This document shows, piece after piece, positions 25,704 to 32,783 of a stretch of DNA of 64,000 bases. Source of the DNA: JAVVHH01 sp965199585 (lineage in GTDB: Bacteria; Pseudomonadota; Alphaproteobacteria; Acetobacterales; Acetobacteraceae). Every line of letters begins with the position of its first letter. The stretch's first letter is position 1. The DNA lies in contig CBDASI010000002.1 of the NCBI GenBank assembly GCA_965199585.1, forward strand, positions 992,001 through 1,056,000, in the 5' to 3' direction. The translations under genes were made by a program, and so were the position numbers. The notes under the pieces were generated by a model, which saw nothing but the letters and a program-made list of their open reading frames with translations, did no database searches and had not been told where the DNA came from.

Positions 25704-25742
25704 CTCGGACCGATGTAAGCCACCGGCATACATCGGTCCGAG
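25704..25742. promoter_or_regulatory. Perfect 14-bp inverted repeat before the TetR gene
   Basis: The left arm CTCGGACCGATGTA (25704-25717) is matched exactly by its reverse complement at 25729-25742, with an 11-base loop. It begins 18 bases after the livK stop and ends four bases before the ATG of the TetR gene, so it covers the place where a ribosome site should be. No T-tract follows. It can act as a transcript-end structure for the liv operon, as a translation block on the regulator, or as a DNA operator for it. Confidence 0.65.
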
Positions 25743-25746
25743 GTTC

Positions 25747-26355
25747 ATGGCGCGCGAGCAGTATCACCACGGCAACCTGCGCGAAGCGCTGATCCAGGCC
25801 GCGCTCGTGCTGATTGCCGAGCGCGGCATCAGCGGCTTCGCTGTCGCCGAACTGGCCCGCGCCGTGGGCGTCAGCGCCGCCGCGCCGTACCGGCACTTCC
25901 GCGACCGCGACGCCGTCCTGGCCGAAGTCTCGCGCCGTGGCTTCGAGGCGCTCGAGACCGACATGCGCAATGCGCTCGCCGCCCGCGTCACCGACCCGGT
26001 TGCCGCCCTCGAAGCTTGCGCCCAGGCCCATCTCGCTTTTGCCGGGCGCGAAGGCCCAGTGTACGGCGCCATGTTCGATCCGCACTTTCCCATTGCCGCA
26101 CATCCGGATCTCGCCCGCGCCCGCGATGCTGCACTGAGCGTGCTCCGCGGTGCTGCCCAGATCGCCTGTGACCGCAGCCGCGTCGCCGGCCGGCCGCCCT
26201 CTCGCATGGTGGCGCTGCACATCTGGGCGCTCACCCACGGCATCGCCGCGCTTTACCTTGGCCCCAGCGGCGTCGGCCAACTGCCGATGACGCCGGCCGA
26301 CCTGCTGGAAGCCGGGCTGCTGGTTTATCTGCAATCTCTCGCCCTGACCGATTGA
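25747..26355 (+). CDS. TetR/AcrR family transcriptional regulator
   Basis: A 202-residue one-component repressor. The N-terminal helix-turn-helix covers about residues 8-55 (LREALIQAALVLIAERGISG, VAELARAVGVSAAAPYRHFRDRDAVLAEV). The C-terminal ligand domain is of the TetR_C_33-like type with HLAFAGREGPVYGAMFDPHFP. Longer in-frame starts lie inside livK and are rejected because they lack family similarity. Two palindromes lie beside it: one directly before the ATG (25704-25742), one after the stop (26378-26394). It may regulate the downstream DUF2852 gene, itself, or the liv operon. Confidence 0.88.
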   Translation: MAREQYHHGNLREALIQAALVLIAERGISGFAVAELARAVGVSAAAPYRHFRDRDAVLAEVSRRGFEALETDMRNALAARVTDPVAALEACAQAHLAFAGREGPVYGAMFDPHFPIAAHPDLARARDAALSVLRGAAQIACDRSRVAGRPPSRMVALHIWALTHGIAALYLGPSGVGQLPMTPADLLEAGLLVYLQSLALTD

Positions 26356-26377
26356 ACCACACCACGGACCTCCTAAT

Positions 26378-26394
26378 TGTAAGTAAGACTTACA
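26378..26394. promoter_or_regulatory. Candidate TetR-type operator
   Basis: TGTAAGT at 26378-26384 and its perfect reverse complement at 26388-26394 flank a three-base centre, making a 17-base dyad of the size and symmetry bound by TetR-family dimers. It lies 22 bases past the regulator's stop and 16 bases before the downstream ATG, where it would overlap the promoter or early leader. The half-site TGTAAG also occurs inside the palindrome before the regulator gene. Confidence 0.55.
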
Positions 26395-26410
26395 TACTCC
26401 GGAGGCAGTG

Positions 26411-26821
26411 ATGATCAGCAAGATCGACGAATACGGCAAAGTGGGATGGATCACCGCCACCGTGGTGGGCTTCTGGTTGGCATGGCCGATCGGTCTGGCG
26501 ATGCTCGCCTTCCTCGCCGGTAGCGGCCGCCTGCGTGGCATCAGCGCCAACGCGCCGGGCACGTGGTTCAACCTCGGCACTGCCGACAACCGATGGAACG
26601 CCGGGTTCAAGGCGCCTTGGGGCCAGGCCAAGTCCGCCACCTCCGGTAATAAGGCGTTCGACGACTACCGCGACGAGACGCTACGCCGCCTCGAGGACGA
26701 GGAGCGCGAGTTCCAGACCTTCCTCGACCGGCTGCGTAAGGCGCGCGACAAGTCCGAGTTCGACTCGTTCATGGCCGAGCGCCGCAACCGCCCGGTCCAG
26801 GACGTCACCGAAGCTGCCTGA
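26411..26821 (+). CDS. DUF2852 family membrane protein
   Basis: A 136-residue protein with a single membrane segment near residues 14-35 (TATVVGFWLAWPIGLAMLAF). A soluble C-terminus carries the DUF2852 block KAFDDYRDETLRRLEDEERE followed by FQTFLDRLRKARDKSEFDSFM, a likely amphipathic or coiled helix. An overlapping GTG at 26408 is the alternative start; GGAGG at 26401-26405 fits the ATG. The family is common in alphaproteobacteria and has no assigned function. Position behind a TetR gene and its candidate operator suggests regulation. Confidence 0.82.
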   Translation: MISKIDEYGKVGWITATVVGFWLAWPIGLAMLAFLAGSGRLRGISANAPGTWFNLGTADNRWNAGFKAPWGQAKSATSGNKAFDDYRDETLRRLEDEEREFQTFLDRLRKARDKSEFDSFMAERRNRPVQDVTEAA

Positions 26822-26827
26822 GTGAGC

Positions 26828-26852
26828 GGCCGGGCCGCTTGCCGGCCCGGCC
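26828..26852. terminator. GC-rich hairpin after the DUF2852 gene
   Basis: GGCCGGGCC at 26828-26836 and its reverse complement at 26844-26852 flank a seven-base loop, starting six bases past the stop codon. No T-run follows, so this is either a weak intrinsic terminator or an mRNA-protecting structure. The next gene begins 22 bases later. Confidence 0.5.
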
Positions 26853-26874
26853 ATCCCGCGTTTACGTTCTCGGG

Positions 26875-28446
26875 ATGCACCGTCGTACCCTGATCGGCGG
26901 CCTCGCCGCCTCCGCGCTCGCAGCGCCCGCCATCGCCCAGCCGGCATCAGTGCTCCGTTTTGTGCCGCAGGCCAATCTCTCGGCCCTGGACCCGATCTGG
27001 ACCAGCGCCACCGTCACCGCCAACCACGGCTATACCATCTACGACACGCTCTACAGCGCCGATGCCCGGCTGGTGCCGCAGCCGCAGATGGCCGCCGGTC
27101 ACGAGCTCTCCGCCGACGGGCTGACCTGGCGCTTCCGCCTGCGTGACGGACTGTCGTTCCATGACGGCGTGCCGGTGCGCGGCCAGGACTGCATCGCCAG
27201 CATCAAGCGCTGGGCGGTGCGCGAGCCGATCGGCCAGTTGCTGGCCACAGTCGTCGACCGCTACGTCGCCGTCGACGACAAGACCTTCGAGATCCGGCTG
27301 ACCCGGCCCTTCCCGCTCATGCTGGACGCGCTGGCCAAGCCGGACGCGCTGATCCCGTTCATCATGCCCGAGCGCGTTGCCGCGACCGACCCGATGAAGC
27401 AGTTCACCGAGGTCGTCGGATCCGGCCCGTTCCGCTTCGTGCCCGACGAATACGTCAACGGTAGCCGGATCGTGTATGCCAAGTTCGACGGCTACGTGCC
27501 GCGCCGTGAGCCGCCGGTATGGGCCACCGGGGCCAAGATCGCCCATTTCGACCGGGTCGAATGGCAGATCATCCCCGACCCGGCGACCGTCGCCGCCGCC
27601 CTGCGCCGTGGCGAGATCGATTGGTGGGAGCGCCCGCTCAACGACCTGCTCCCCAGCCTCATCCGCAGTCCCGGCGTGCAGACCGAGATCCAGGACGTTG
27701 GCGGGCGCATGGCGCTGATGCGCCTGAATTGTCTGCAGCCCCCCTTCGACGACCTCGCCGTGCGCCGGGCGGTGCTGATGTCGGTCGATCAGGACGAGTA
27801 TCTCCGCGCCACCTACGGCGACGACACCGATCTGTGGAAGCAGTGCCGCAGCATCTATCCCTGCGGCACGCCCTACGCCTCCGAGACTGCGGCCGACACC
27901 GTCATGCGCGGTGACCTCGCCGCTGCCACGCGCATGCTGAAGGCCTCGGGCTACGCCGGCCAGCGCGTGGTCATCATCAGCCCGACCGACTACCCGCAGA
28001 TCGGCCCGCTGGGCCAGGTTACCGCCGACCGTCTCCGCCGCATCGGCATGAACGTCGATCTGCAGGAGATGGATTGGGGGTCCGTCGTCCAGCGCCGCAC
28101 CTCGCGCGAGCCCGTCGACAAAGGCGGCTGGAGCATCTTTCACACCACCGGCTCCGCGCCCGGCTACTCGAACCCCGCGGTCTCGAGCCTCGTCCGAGGC
28201 CAGGGCGACCGGGGCTGGTATGGTTGGTGGAACAGCCCCAAGGCCGAGGCCATGGTCGCCGAATGGGTCGACGCGCCCGACGATGCGAGCCGGCATCGCC
28301 TCGCCGCCGCGGTCGGCGACCTCGCGCTCGACGAGGTCGCCACGGTGCCGCTCGGCATGTTCTACACCAGGACGGCCTATCGCTCCGGCCTCACGGGTAT
28401 GCTCGAGGGACCGTCACCTTACCCGTGGAACCTGCGCCGGGTCTGA
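26875..28446 (+). CDS. ABC transporter substrate-binding protein, family 5
   Basis: A 523-residue periplasmic binding protein of the peptide/nickel/opine class (SBP_bac_5). The signal peptide has an RR pair (MHRRTLIGGLAASALAAPAI, then A-Q-P), compatible with Tat export. The SBP_5 signature region is TWRFRLRDGLSFHDGVPVRG, followed by DDKTFEIRLTRPFPLMLDAL and EIDWWERPLNDLLPSL. The ATG at 26875 gives the cleanest signal; upstream codons are GC-rich hairpin. No permease or ATPase genes are adjacent, so it is an orphan. The ligand cannot be told from sequence. Confidence 0.87.
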   Translation: MHRRTLIGGLAASALAAPAIAQPASVLRFVPQANLSALDPIWTSATVTANHGYTIYDTLYSADARLVPQPQMAAGHELSADGLTWRFRLRDGLSFHDGVPVRGQDCIASIKRWAVREPIGQLLATVVDRYVAVDDKTFEIRLTRPFPLMLDALAKPDALIPFIMPERVAATDPMKQFTEVVGSGPFRFVPDEYVNGSRIVYAKFDGYVPRREPPVWATGAKIAHFDRVEWQIIPDPATVAAALRRGEIDWWERPLNDLLPSLIRSPGVQTEIQDVGGRMALMRLNCLQPPFDDLAVRRAVLMSVDQDEYLRATYGDDTDLWKQCRSIYPCGTPYASETAADTVMRGDLAAATRMLKASGYAGQRVVIISPTDYPQIGPLGQVTADRLRRIGMNVDLQEMDWGSVVQRRTSREPVDKGGWSIFHTTGSAPGYSNPAVSSLVRGQGDRGWYGWWNSPKAEAMVAEWVDAPDDASRHRLAAAVGDLALDEVATVPLGMFYTRTAYRSGLTGMLEGPSPYPWNLRRV

Positions 28447-28459
28447 TCGACCCGGCGCA
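28433..28459. terminator. Bidirectional terminator between convergent genes
   Basis: An 11-base-pair perfect stem (left arm 28433-28443, right arm 28449-28459, loop TGATC) covers the stop codon of the plus-strand binding-protein gene and ends 5 bases before the stop of the minus-strand one. Such a strong symmetric stem between converging genes can end transcripts in both directions, although neither side has a long T-run. Confidence 0.6.
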
Positions 28460-28464
28460 AGTGG

Positions 28465-30051
28465 CTATTTCATCGTGACGTAGCGGAGCGGGAAGCTGTT
28501 ATCGGCCAACTGCACGAGGTCGATGTTCGCCCGCGTGGCCCAGACCAGCACCTGCTGATGGAGCGGGATGGTCGCAACGTCGTCCTTGGCGATCTTAGAG
28601 GCCTCGTCGATCAGGGCTTGCCGCTTCTCGACATTGGTCTCGACCGCCGCCTTGTCCAACACCTCGTCAAACCGCGCATTGCTCCAGCCGCCGTCGTTGA
28701 ACACGCCGCGAGTGCCGTTGCGGCTGCCGAGCAGGTTGTAGAGCGAATTCCACGCGTCATACGTGTTGGGCGTCCAGCCTAGCATGTAGAAGCTCGTGTG
28801 GTAGTCGGGGTTGCTGATCTCGGCGAAATACTTGAGCCGCGTCTGCGCGTTCAGTGTCACCTTGACGCCGATGCGCGCCAGCATCGCCGTGACCGCCTGA
28901 CAGATCGCCTCGTCGTTGACGTAGCGGTCGTTCGGGCAGTCCAGCGTCACGCCGAACCCGTTCGGGTAGCCGGCTTCGGCCAGCAGCTTCTTGCCCTCGT
29001 CGGGATTGTAGGGATAGCGGACGTCCTCGGACTCTTTGTAGGCACCGACACCCGGCCCATACATCAGCCCGGTGACGTGCGACTGGCCGCGCATGACGCG
29101 CTGCCGGATCGCGTTCATGTCGATGGCCTGGTAAAACGCCTGCCGCACCCGCTTGTCTTGGAACGGGTTCTTACCCTTCACGTCGGATTTCAACAATTCG
29201 GGCCGGCTCACGTCGAAGCCGAGGAACACGGTCCGCAGTTCCGGCCCCATCCACAGCTTGATGCCGGGCGCTTTTTCCAGGCGTTGGATGTCCTGCGGCG
29301 GGACGGTGTAAATCATGTCCACGTCGCCCGACAGCAAGGCCGCCACCCGGGTCGCCGCGTTTGAGATGACGTTGAACGTCACCTCGGTGGCGTTCCCGGA
29401 GATCTTGTCCCACCAGGCCGGGTTGGCATGCATGGTGGTACGGCGGTCGGGCTCGCGGATGTCGAGGATGTAGGGGCCGGTGCCGTTGGCGTGCCGCGTG
29501 GCGTAGTTCTCGCCGACCTTGGTTAGGTCGACCGGCTGCACGGCATCATGCGCCTCGCACCAGGCCTTGGACATGATGACCCAGCCGGTGATCTCCTCGG
29601 TGAAGATCGGGTCCGGCACCTTGGTGACGACGTCGACGGTGAAATCGTCGACCTTCTTCATTTCCGTGACGGCCTGGAAATACGAGTTGATCTGGCTTCC
29701 CGGTCCGCTCGCCCGCTTCCAGCTGAACACGACGTCGTCGGCGGTGAAATCCTGGCCCTCTTGGAACTTGACGCCGTGGCGGAGGTGGAAGCGCCAGGTC
29801 GTTGCGTCGATCGCCTCCCAGCTCTCCGCCAGAGCCGGCTCGACCTTCAAGGTGCGGTCCCGGCGGACCAGGGGATCGTAGAAATTCTGGGTGAACGTCA
29901 GCAGGAACGTCTCGCTACGCGTGTAGGGATCCATGGAGTTCGCGTCGCCGTCGTTGGCGAAACGGAAGTTTGCACCCGAAGCTGCCTGGCTCCCGTACAG
30001 CAAAACTGCCGAGAATAAGGCAGTTTGCGCAAAGTTTCTTATGGCGATCAC
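28465..30051 (-). CDS. ABC transporter substrate-binding protein, family 5 (DppA-like)
   Basis: A 528-residue family 5 binding protein. It has a Sec signal peptide (AQTALFSAVLLYGSQAASGA) and the signature WRFHLRHGVKFQEGQDFTADDVVFSW. Regions WKIREPDRRTT-like loops give way to ALLSGDVDMIYTVPPQDIQR and NPDEGKKLLAEAGYPNGFGV, all typical of dipeptide/oligopeptide binders. The start is GTG 30051 with GAGGAT just upstream. Like its convergent neighbour it lacks permease genes nearby. It is not a close duplicate of that neighbour: the two share only family motifs. Confidence 0.87.
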   Translation of the reverse strand: MIAIRNFAQTALFSAVLLYGSQAASGANFRFANDGDANSMDPYTRSETFLLTFTQNFYDPLVRRDRTLKVEPALAESWEAIDATTWRFHLRHGVKFQEGQDFTADDVVFSWKRASGPGSQINSYFQAVTEMKKVDDFTVDVVTKVPDPIFTEEITGWVIMSKAWCEAHDAVQPVDLTKVGENYATRHANGTGPYILDIREPDRRTTMHANPAWWDKISGNATEVTFNVISNAATRVAALLSGDVDMIYTVPPQDIQRLEKAPGIKLWMGPELRTVFLGFDVSRPELLKSDVKGKNPFQDKRVRQAFYQAIDMNAIRQRVMRGQSHVTGLMYGPGVGAYKESEDVRYPYNPDEGKKLLAEAGYPNGFGVTLDCPNDRYVNDEAICQAVTAMLARIGVKVTLNAQTRLKYFAEISNPDYHTSFYMLGWTPNTYDAWNSLYNLLGSRNGTRGVFNDGGWSNARFDEVLDKAAVETNVEKRQALIDEASKIAKDDVATIPLHQQVLVWATRANIDLVQLADNSFPLRYVTMK

Positions 30052-30104
30052 GATATCCTCACACTACAGCGATCACCACGATAGTGGATGTAGTGCACTG
30101 CGCA

Positions 30105-30133
30105 AACGAAAAGGGCGACCGAGAGCCGCCCTT
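30105..30133 (-). terminator. Rho-independent terminator after atpF
   Basis: Read on the minus strand, AAGGGCG (30133-30127) and CGCCCTT (30117-30111) form a seven-base-pair stem around a nine-base loop, followed by TTCGTTT. It lies 37 bases past the atpF stop and so ends the F0 operon. Confidence 0.6.
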
Positions 30134-30169
30134 CGCCGTTTGATTGTATTGAGTATCTGGGAAGGGACC

Positions 30170-30685
30170 TTATGCAGCGCGGCGGCTCGCCAGCGCAGCG
30201 GGCAGGCCTTGGATGGCCCGATCGACCAGCGCCGCATCCTGCTCGGCGCCGAAGCCTTGGGCGATGACCTGCTCGGCGGCACGCGATGCGATGTCGGCAG
30301 CCGCCTGCTGAACCTCGGTGATCGCCGCCTTTTCGGCTGCGGCAATCCGGTCCATCGCCATTTTCTCGCGCCGCTTAGCCGTGTCGGCCGCCTCCTTCTG
30401 TGCGGCAGACGCGACGTCGGCGGCCTGACTGCGCGCCCGCTCGAGCATCGCCTGCGAATCCTTGAGAGCCTGCTCACGCTGGCTCTGCGCGTCCTTCAGC
30501 ATCGCTTCCGCCTCGGTGCGGAGGCGGGAGGCCTCGCTCAGCTCGGTGCGGATCGCCGCGGCGCGCTTGTCCAGCAGTCCGGTGATCGCCGCCCACAGCC
30601 TGCGGCCGAATAGCGCGTAGAAGATGAAGAAGCCGAGCCCGACCCAGGTGCGCGGGTTACCGAACAGTGTCTCGTGATGTTCCAT
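30170..30685 (-). CDS. atpF: F0F1 ATP synthase subunit b
   Basis: A 171-residue peripheral-stalk subunit. One membrane helix lies near residues 13-32 (TWVGLGFFIFYALFGRRLWA). A long charged amphipathic helix then runs to about residue 150 (KRAAAIRTELSEASRLRTEA and onward), as needed to form the stator with b' and delta. It is the last gene of the F0 operon, three bases after the b' gene. F1 genes are not in the window, as usual in alphaproteobacteria where F0 and F1 operons are separate. Confidence 0.92.
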   Translation of the reverse strand: MEHHETLFGNPRTWVGLGFFIFYALFGRRLWAAITGLLDKRAAAIRTELSEASRLRTEAEAMLKDAQSQREQALKDSQAMLERARSQAADVASAAQKEAADTAKRREKMAMDRIAAAEKAAITEVQQAAADIASRAAEQVIAQGFGAEQDAALVDRAIQGLPAALASRRAA

Positions 30686-30688
30686 GGG

Positions 30689-31186
30689 CTAGCTCCGGGC
30701 CGCCATAACGTGACCGACGGCGTCATCGACGCGCGCCGGGTTGGGGGAGTGGCCGGTCAGGCGGGAGACGACGGCGGTCGCGGTGTCGCTGGCGACTTGG
30801 CGCAGCGCGCCCATCGCTTGCTGACGCGCGGCGGAGATGCGCTGCTCGGCGTCGGCGAGCTGACGCTCGAGCTGCTCGCCATCGATGCGGGCGCGCTCGG
30901 CGGCGTCCCACTTGGCGGCGTCGGATGCCTGGGAGATCTGCGCCTGCGCTTCGGCGGCAGCAGTGCGGCCCCGTTCGGCGATCTCGAGCGCTGCTGCATC
31001 AGCAGCTTGCTTTGCATCGCGCGCGCTGGCGAGATCGGTCGAGATCCGCGCCTGGCGGGTTTCCAGCACGGTGCCGACTTGCGGCAGGGCCCAGTAGCGC
31101 AGCGCCATATAGAGCGCGGCGAAGATGAGGAACATCCAGACGACTTGGGCGATCGTCAACGGATTGGAGAAATCGAGCTGGGGCAT
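30689..31186 (-). CDS. atpF2: F0F1 ATP synthase subunit b'
   Basis: A 165-residue second stalk subunit, found in photosynthetic and many alphaproteobacterial enzymes where b and b' form a heterodimer. The membrane helix is near residues 10-30 (LTIAQVVWMFLIFAALYMAL), then ALPQVGTVLETRQARISTDL begins the long stalk helix, very rich in Ala, Gln and Glu. It precedes subunit b by three bases. Two intercistronic hairpins separate it from atpE. Confidence 0.92.
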   Translation of the reverse strand: MPQLDFSNPLTIAQVVWMFLIFAALYMALRYWALPQVGTVLETRQARISTDLASARDAKQAADAAALEIAERGRTAAAEAQAQISQASDAAKWDAAERARIDGEQLERQLADAEQRISAARQQAMGALRQVASDTATAVVSRLTGHSPNPARVDDAVGHVMAARS

Positions 31187-31208
31187 GCGCCTCGCGTCCG
31201 GCAGGAAA

Positions 31209-31229
31209 GGCCGGCCCGGTGGCCGGCCC
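31209..31229 (-). repeat. Second intercistronic hairpin upstream of the b' gene
   Basis: GGCCGGCC at 31209-31216 recurs at 31221-31228 and, being self-complementary, pairs with the first copy around a CGGT loop. It sits 22 bases before the b' start codon in the transcript. It may slow or protect the message between atpE and atpF2. Confidence 0.4.
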
Positions 31230-31244
31230 GTAACTTAGTAAGGT

Positions 31245-31266
31245 GGCGGGACCCGAAGGTCCCGCC
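31245..31266 (-). promoter_or_regulatory. Intercistronic hairpin with TTCG loop after atpE
   Basis: On the minus strand a perfect nine-base-pair stem (GGCGGGACC and its complement) closes a TTCG tetraloop, eight bases past the atpE stop. UUCG loops make unusually stable RNA hairpins. Subunit c is needed in about ten times the amount of b, so a processing or attenuation role here is reasonable. No T-tract follows, so it is not a full terminator. Confidence 0.5.
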
Positions 31267-31274
31267 GGGTCGGC

Positions 31275-31532
31275 TTAGGTGAACAGGATGAGGAAGGCGA
31301 TCAGCAACGCGAACAGCGCCACGGCTTCCGTCAGCGCGAAGCCGAGAATGCCGATCGGGAACACGACGTCGCGCGCCGACGGGTTGCGGGCGACCGAGGT
31401 CACCATCGCGGAGAAGATGCTGCCCATGCCGAGGCCCACGCCGGCGAGGGCGATGACGGCGATGCCGGCGCCAAGCGCCTTATAGGCGGCAACGGTAGCG
31501 GCGGCGGAAACGGCGACTGATTGCGGGTCCAT
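31275..31532 (-). CDS. atpE: F0F1 ATP synthase subunit c
   Basis: The 85-residue proteolipid of the rotor ring. Helix 1 has the GxGxGxG-like run in ALAGVGLGMGS (about residues 28-38). The polar loop is ARNPSARD, and helix 2 carries the proton-binding glutamate E69 in FALTEAVALF. It has no sodium-type ligand set that I can see, so it is probably proton-driven. It follows atpB by 42 bases. Confidence 0.95.
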   Translation of the reverse strand: MDPQSVAVSAAATVAAYKALGAGIAVIALAGVGLGMGSIFSAMVTSVARNPSARDVVFPIGILGFALTEAVALFALLIAFLILFT

Positions 31533-31574
31533 GACGTAAGTCCTTTCAGTTTAACTTAGAGAGTAGATCCCGGC

Positions 31575-32333
31575 TCAGTGCAGGTGCACTGCGTCGTGCA
31601 GGTAGATGCACGTCAGGACGGCGAACACGTAGGCCTGGAGCGCGGCCACCAGCAGCTCGAAGCCCTGGAGGATCACGGTCAGCGCCAGCGGTAGGATGCC
31701 GAACGCCCCCGTCACCACGCCGGCCCCGGCCAGGATGAGGATGAAGCTGCCGAACACTTCGAACATCACGTGCCCGGCCACCATGTTGGCGAACAGTCGA
31801 ATCGAGAGGCTCACCGGCCGCGACAGATAGGAGATGACTTCCACCGGGATGATCAGCGGTGCCAACAGCTTTGGCGCTCCCTCGGGAAAGAAGTAGCCGA
31901 AGAATTTCAAACCGTGGATGCGGAGCGCCACGAGCGTGACGATCACGATGACCATCACGGCCAGCCCGCCCGTGACGGCGATGTGGCTCGTGTAGGTGAA
32001 CGAGTAGGGCAACAGGCCCAGCACGTTGCCAAGGAAGACGAAGAAGAAGAGCGTAAACACGAACGGGAAATACTTCTTCCCCTCCGGCCCGATCGCCCCT
32101 ACCGCCATGTCCATGACACCGGTGTACGCCATCTCGGCCAGAGCTTGCAGCCGGCCCGGGATGATCGCCTGCGGCTTGGCGCCGTAGTACATCGTCGCCA
32201 ACAGGATCGCCGACGCCAGCACCATCATCAGGTTCGAGTTGGTGAAATTCACCGAACGGCCGATCGCCCCCAGGGCGCCATGCAGCTCGAACTGGCCTAA
32301 TGCGTCGATCTTCGGTGCTGCTTCGGCGGCCAA
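31575..32333 (-). CDS. atpB: F0F1 ATP synthase subunit a
   Basis: The proton-channel subunit, 252 residues from the TTG at 32333. It has about six hydrophobic helices and the essential arginine in SLSIRLFANMVAGH, plus the C-terminal FELLVAALQAYVFAVLTCIY. The TTG is preceded by GGAAGGGA at good spacing and gives MAAEAAPKIDALGQFEL, like homologues. A GTG at 32354 overlaps the atpI stop (GTGA) and would add seven residues; coupled initiation there is a real alternative. Confidence 0.92.
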   Translation of the reverse strand: MAAEAAPKIDALGQFELHGALGAIGRSVNFTNSNLMMVLASAILLATMYYGAKPQAIIPGRLQALAEMAYTGVMDMAVGAIGPEGKKYFPFVFTLFFFVFLGNVLGLLPYSFTYTSHIAVTGGLAVMVIVIVTLVALRIHGLKFFGYFFPEGAPKLLAPLIIPVEVISYLSRPVSLSIRLFANMVAGHVMFEVFGSFILILAGAGVVTGAFGILPLALTVILQGFELLVAALQAYVFAVLTCIYLHDAVHLH

Positions 32334-32350
32334 ACTCAGTTCCCTTCCGT

Positions 32351-32683
32351 TCACGTACCCTGTGTGGGCCGTGTCTTGCGCGGCATCATCAGCCGCCAAA
32401 CGTTCGCCACCCCAGCCGCGCCGCCGAGCAGCACGAATAGGGCGAGCAACCAGGGTCGCGTCCCCAGCAGCCAATCCAAGCCCCAGCCGATGGCCAATCC
32501 GACCGCGAGCGCGGAAACCAGCTCGACCCCGACACGCGCACCAATGCCCATCGGGCTTGGCGAGCTACCCGAGCCCACACCAGGTGCCGGTTTCGGCGCT
32601 GCCGCCTCCTGCCGGGCCTGCGCACCACGCAGGCGCTCCTCGAAAGAGCCTCCATCTTGCGATGGCTTGTCCTGATCACTCAT
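32351..32683 (-). CDS. atpI: ATP synthase accessory protein AtpI
   Basis: A 110-residue small membrane protein heading the F0 operon. The N-terminal 45 residues are hydrophilic with many Pro, Gly and Ser. Two helices follow (about 50-70 with VELVSALAVGLAIGWGLDWL and about 75-95 with PWLLALFVLLGGAAGVANVW). That layout and position fit AtpI, which helps assemble the c-ring and may carry magnesium or calcium. It lies 100 bases downstream of smc on the same strand. Confidence 0.85.
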   Translation of the reverse strand: MSDQDKPSQDGGSFEERLRGAQARQEAAAPKPAPGVGSGSSPSPMGIGARVGVELVSALAVGLAIGWGLDWLLGTRPWLLALFVLLGGAAGVANVWRLMMPRKTRPTQGT

Positions 32684-32783
32684 TTCCGCCCCCGCACGCC
32701 CAACGACCGCGCCGCAAAGGCGAGCGTCTGCTATCTTCGAGGGGGTAGGGTGTCAAGGCTGAGACACGCTTTCATCTGCGAAA

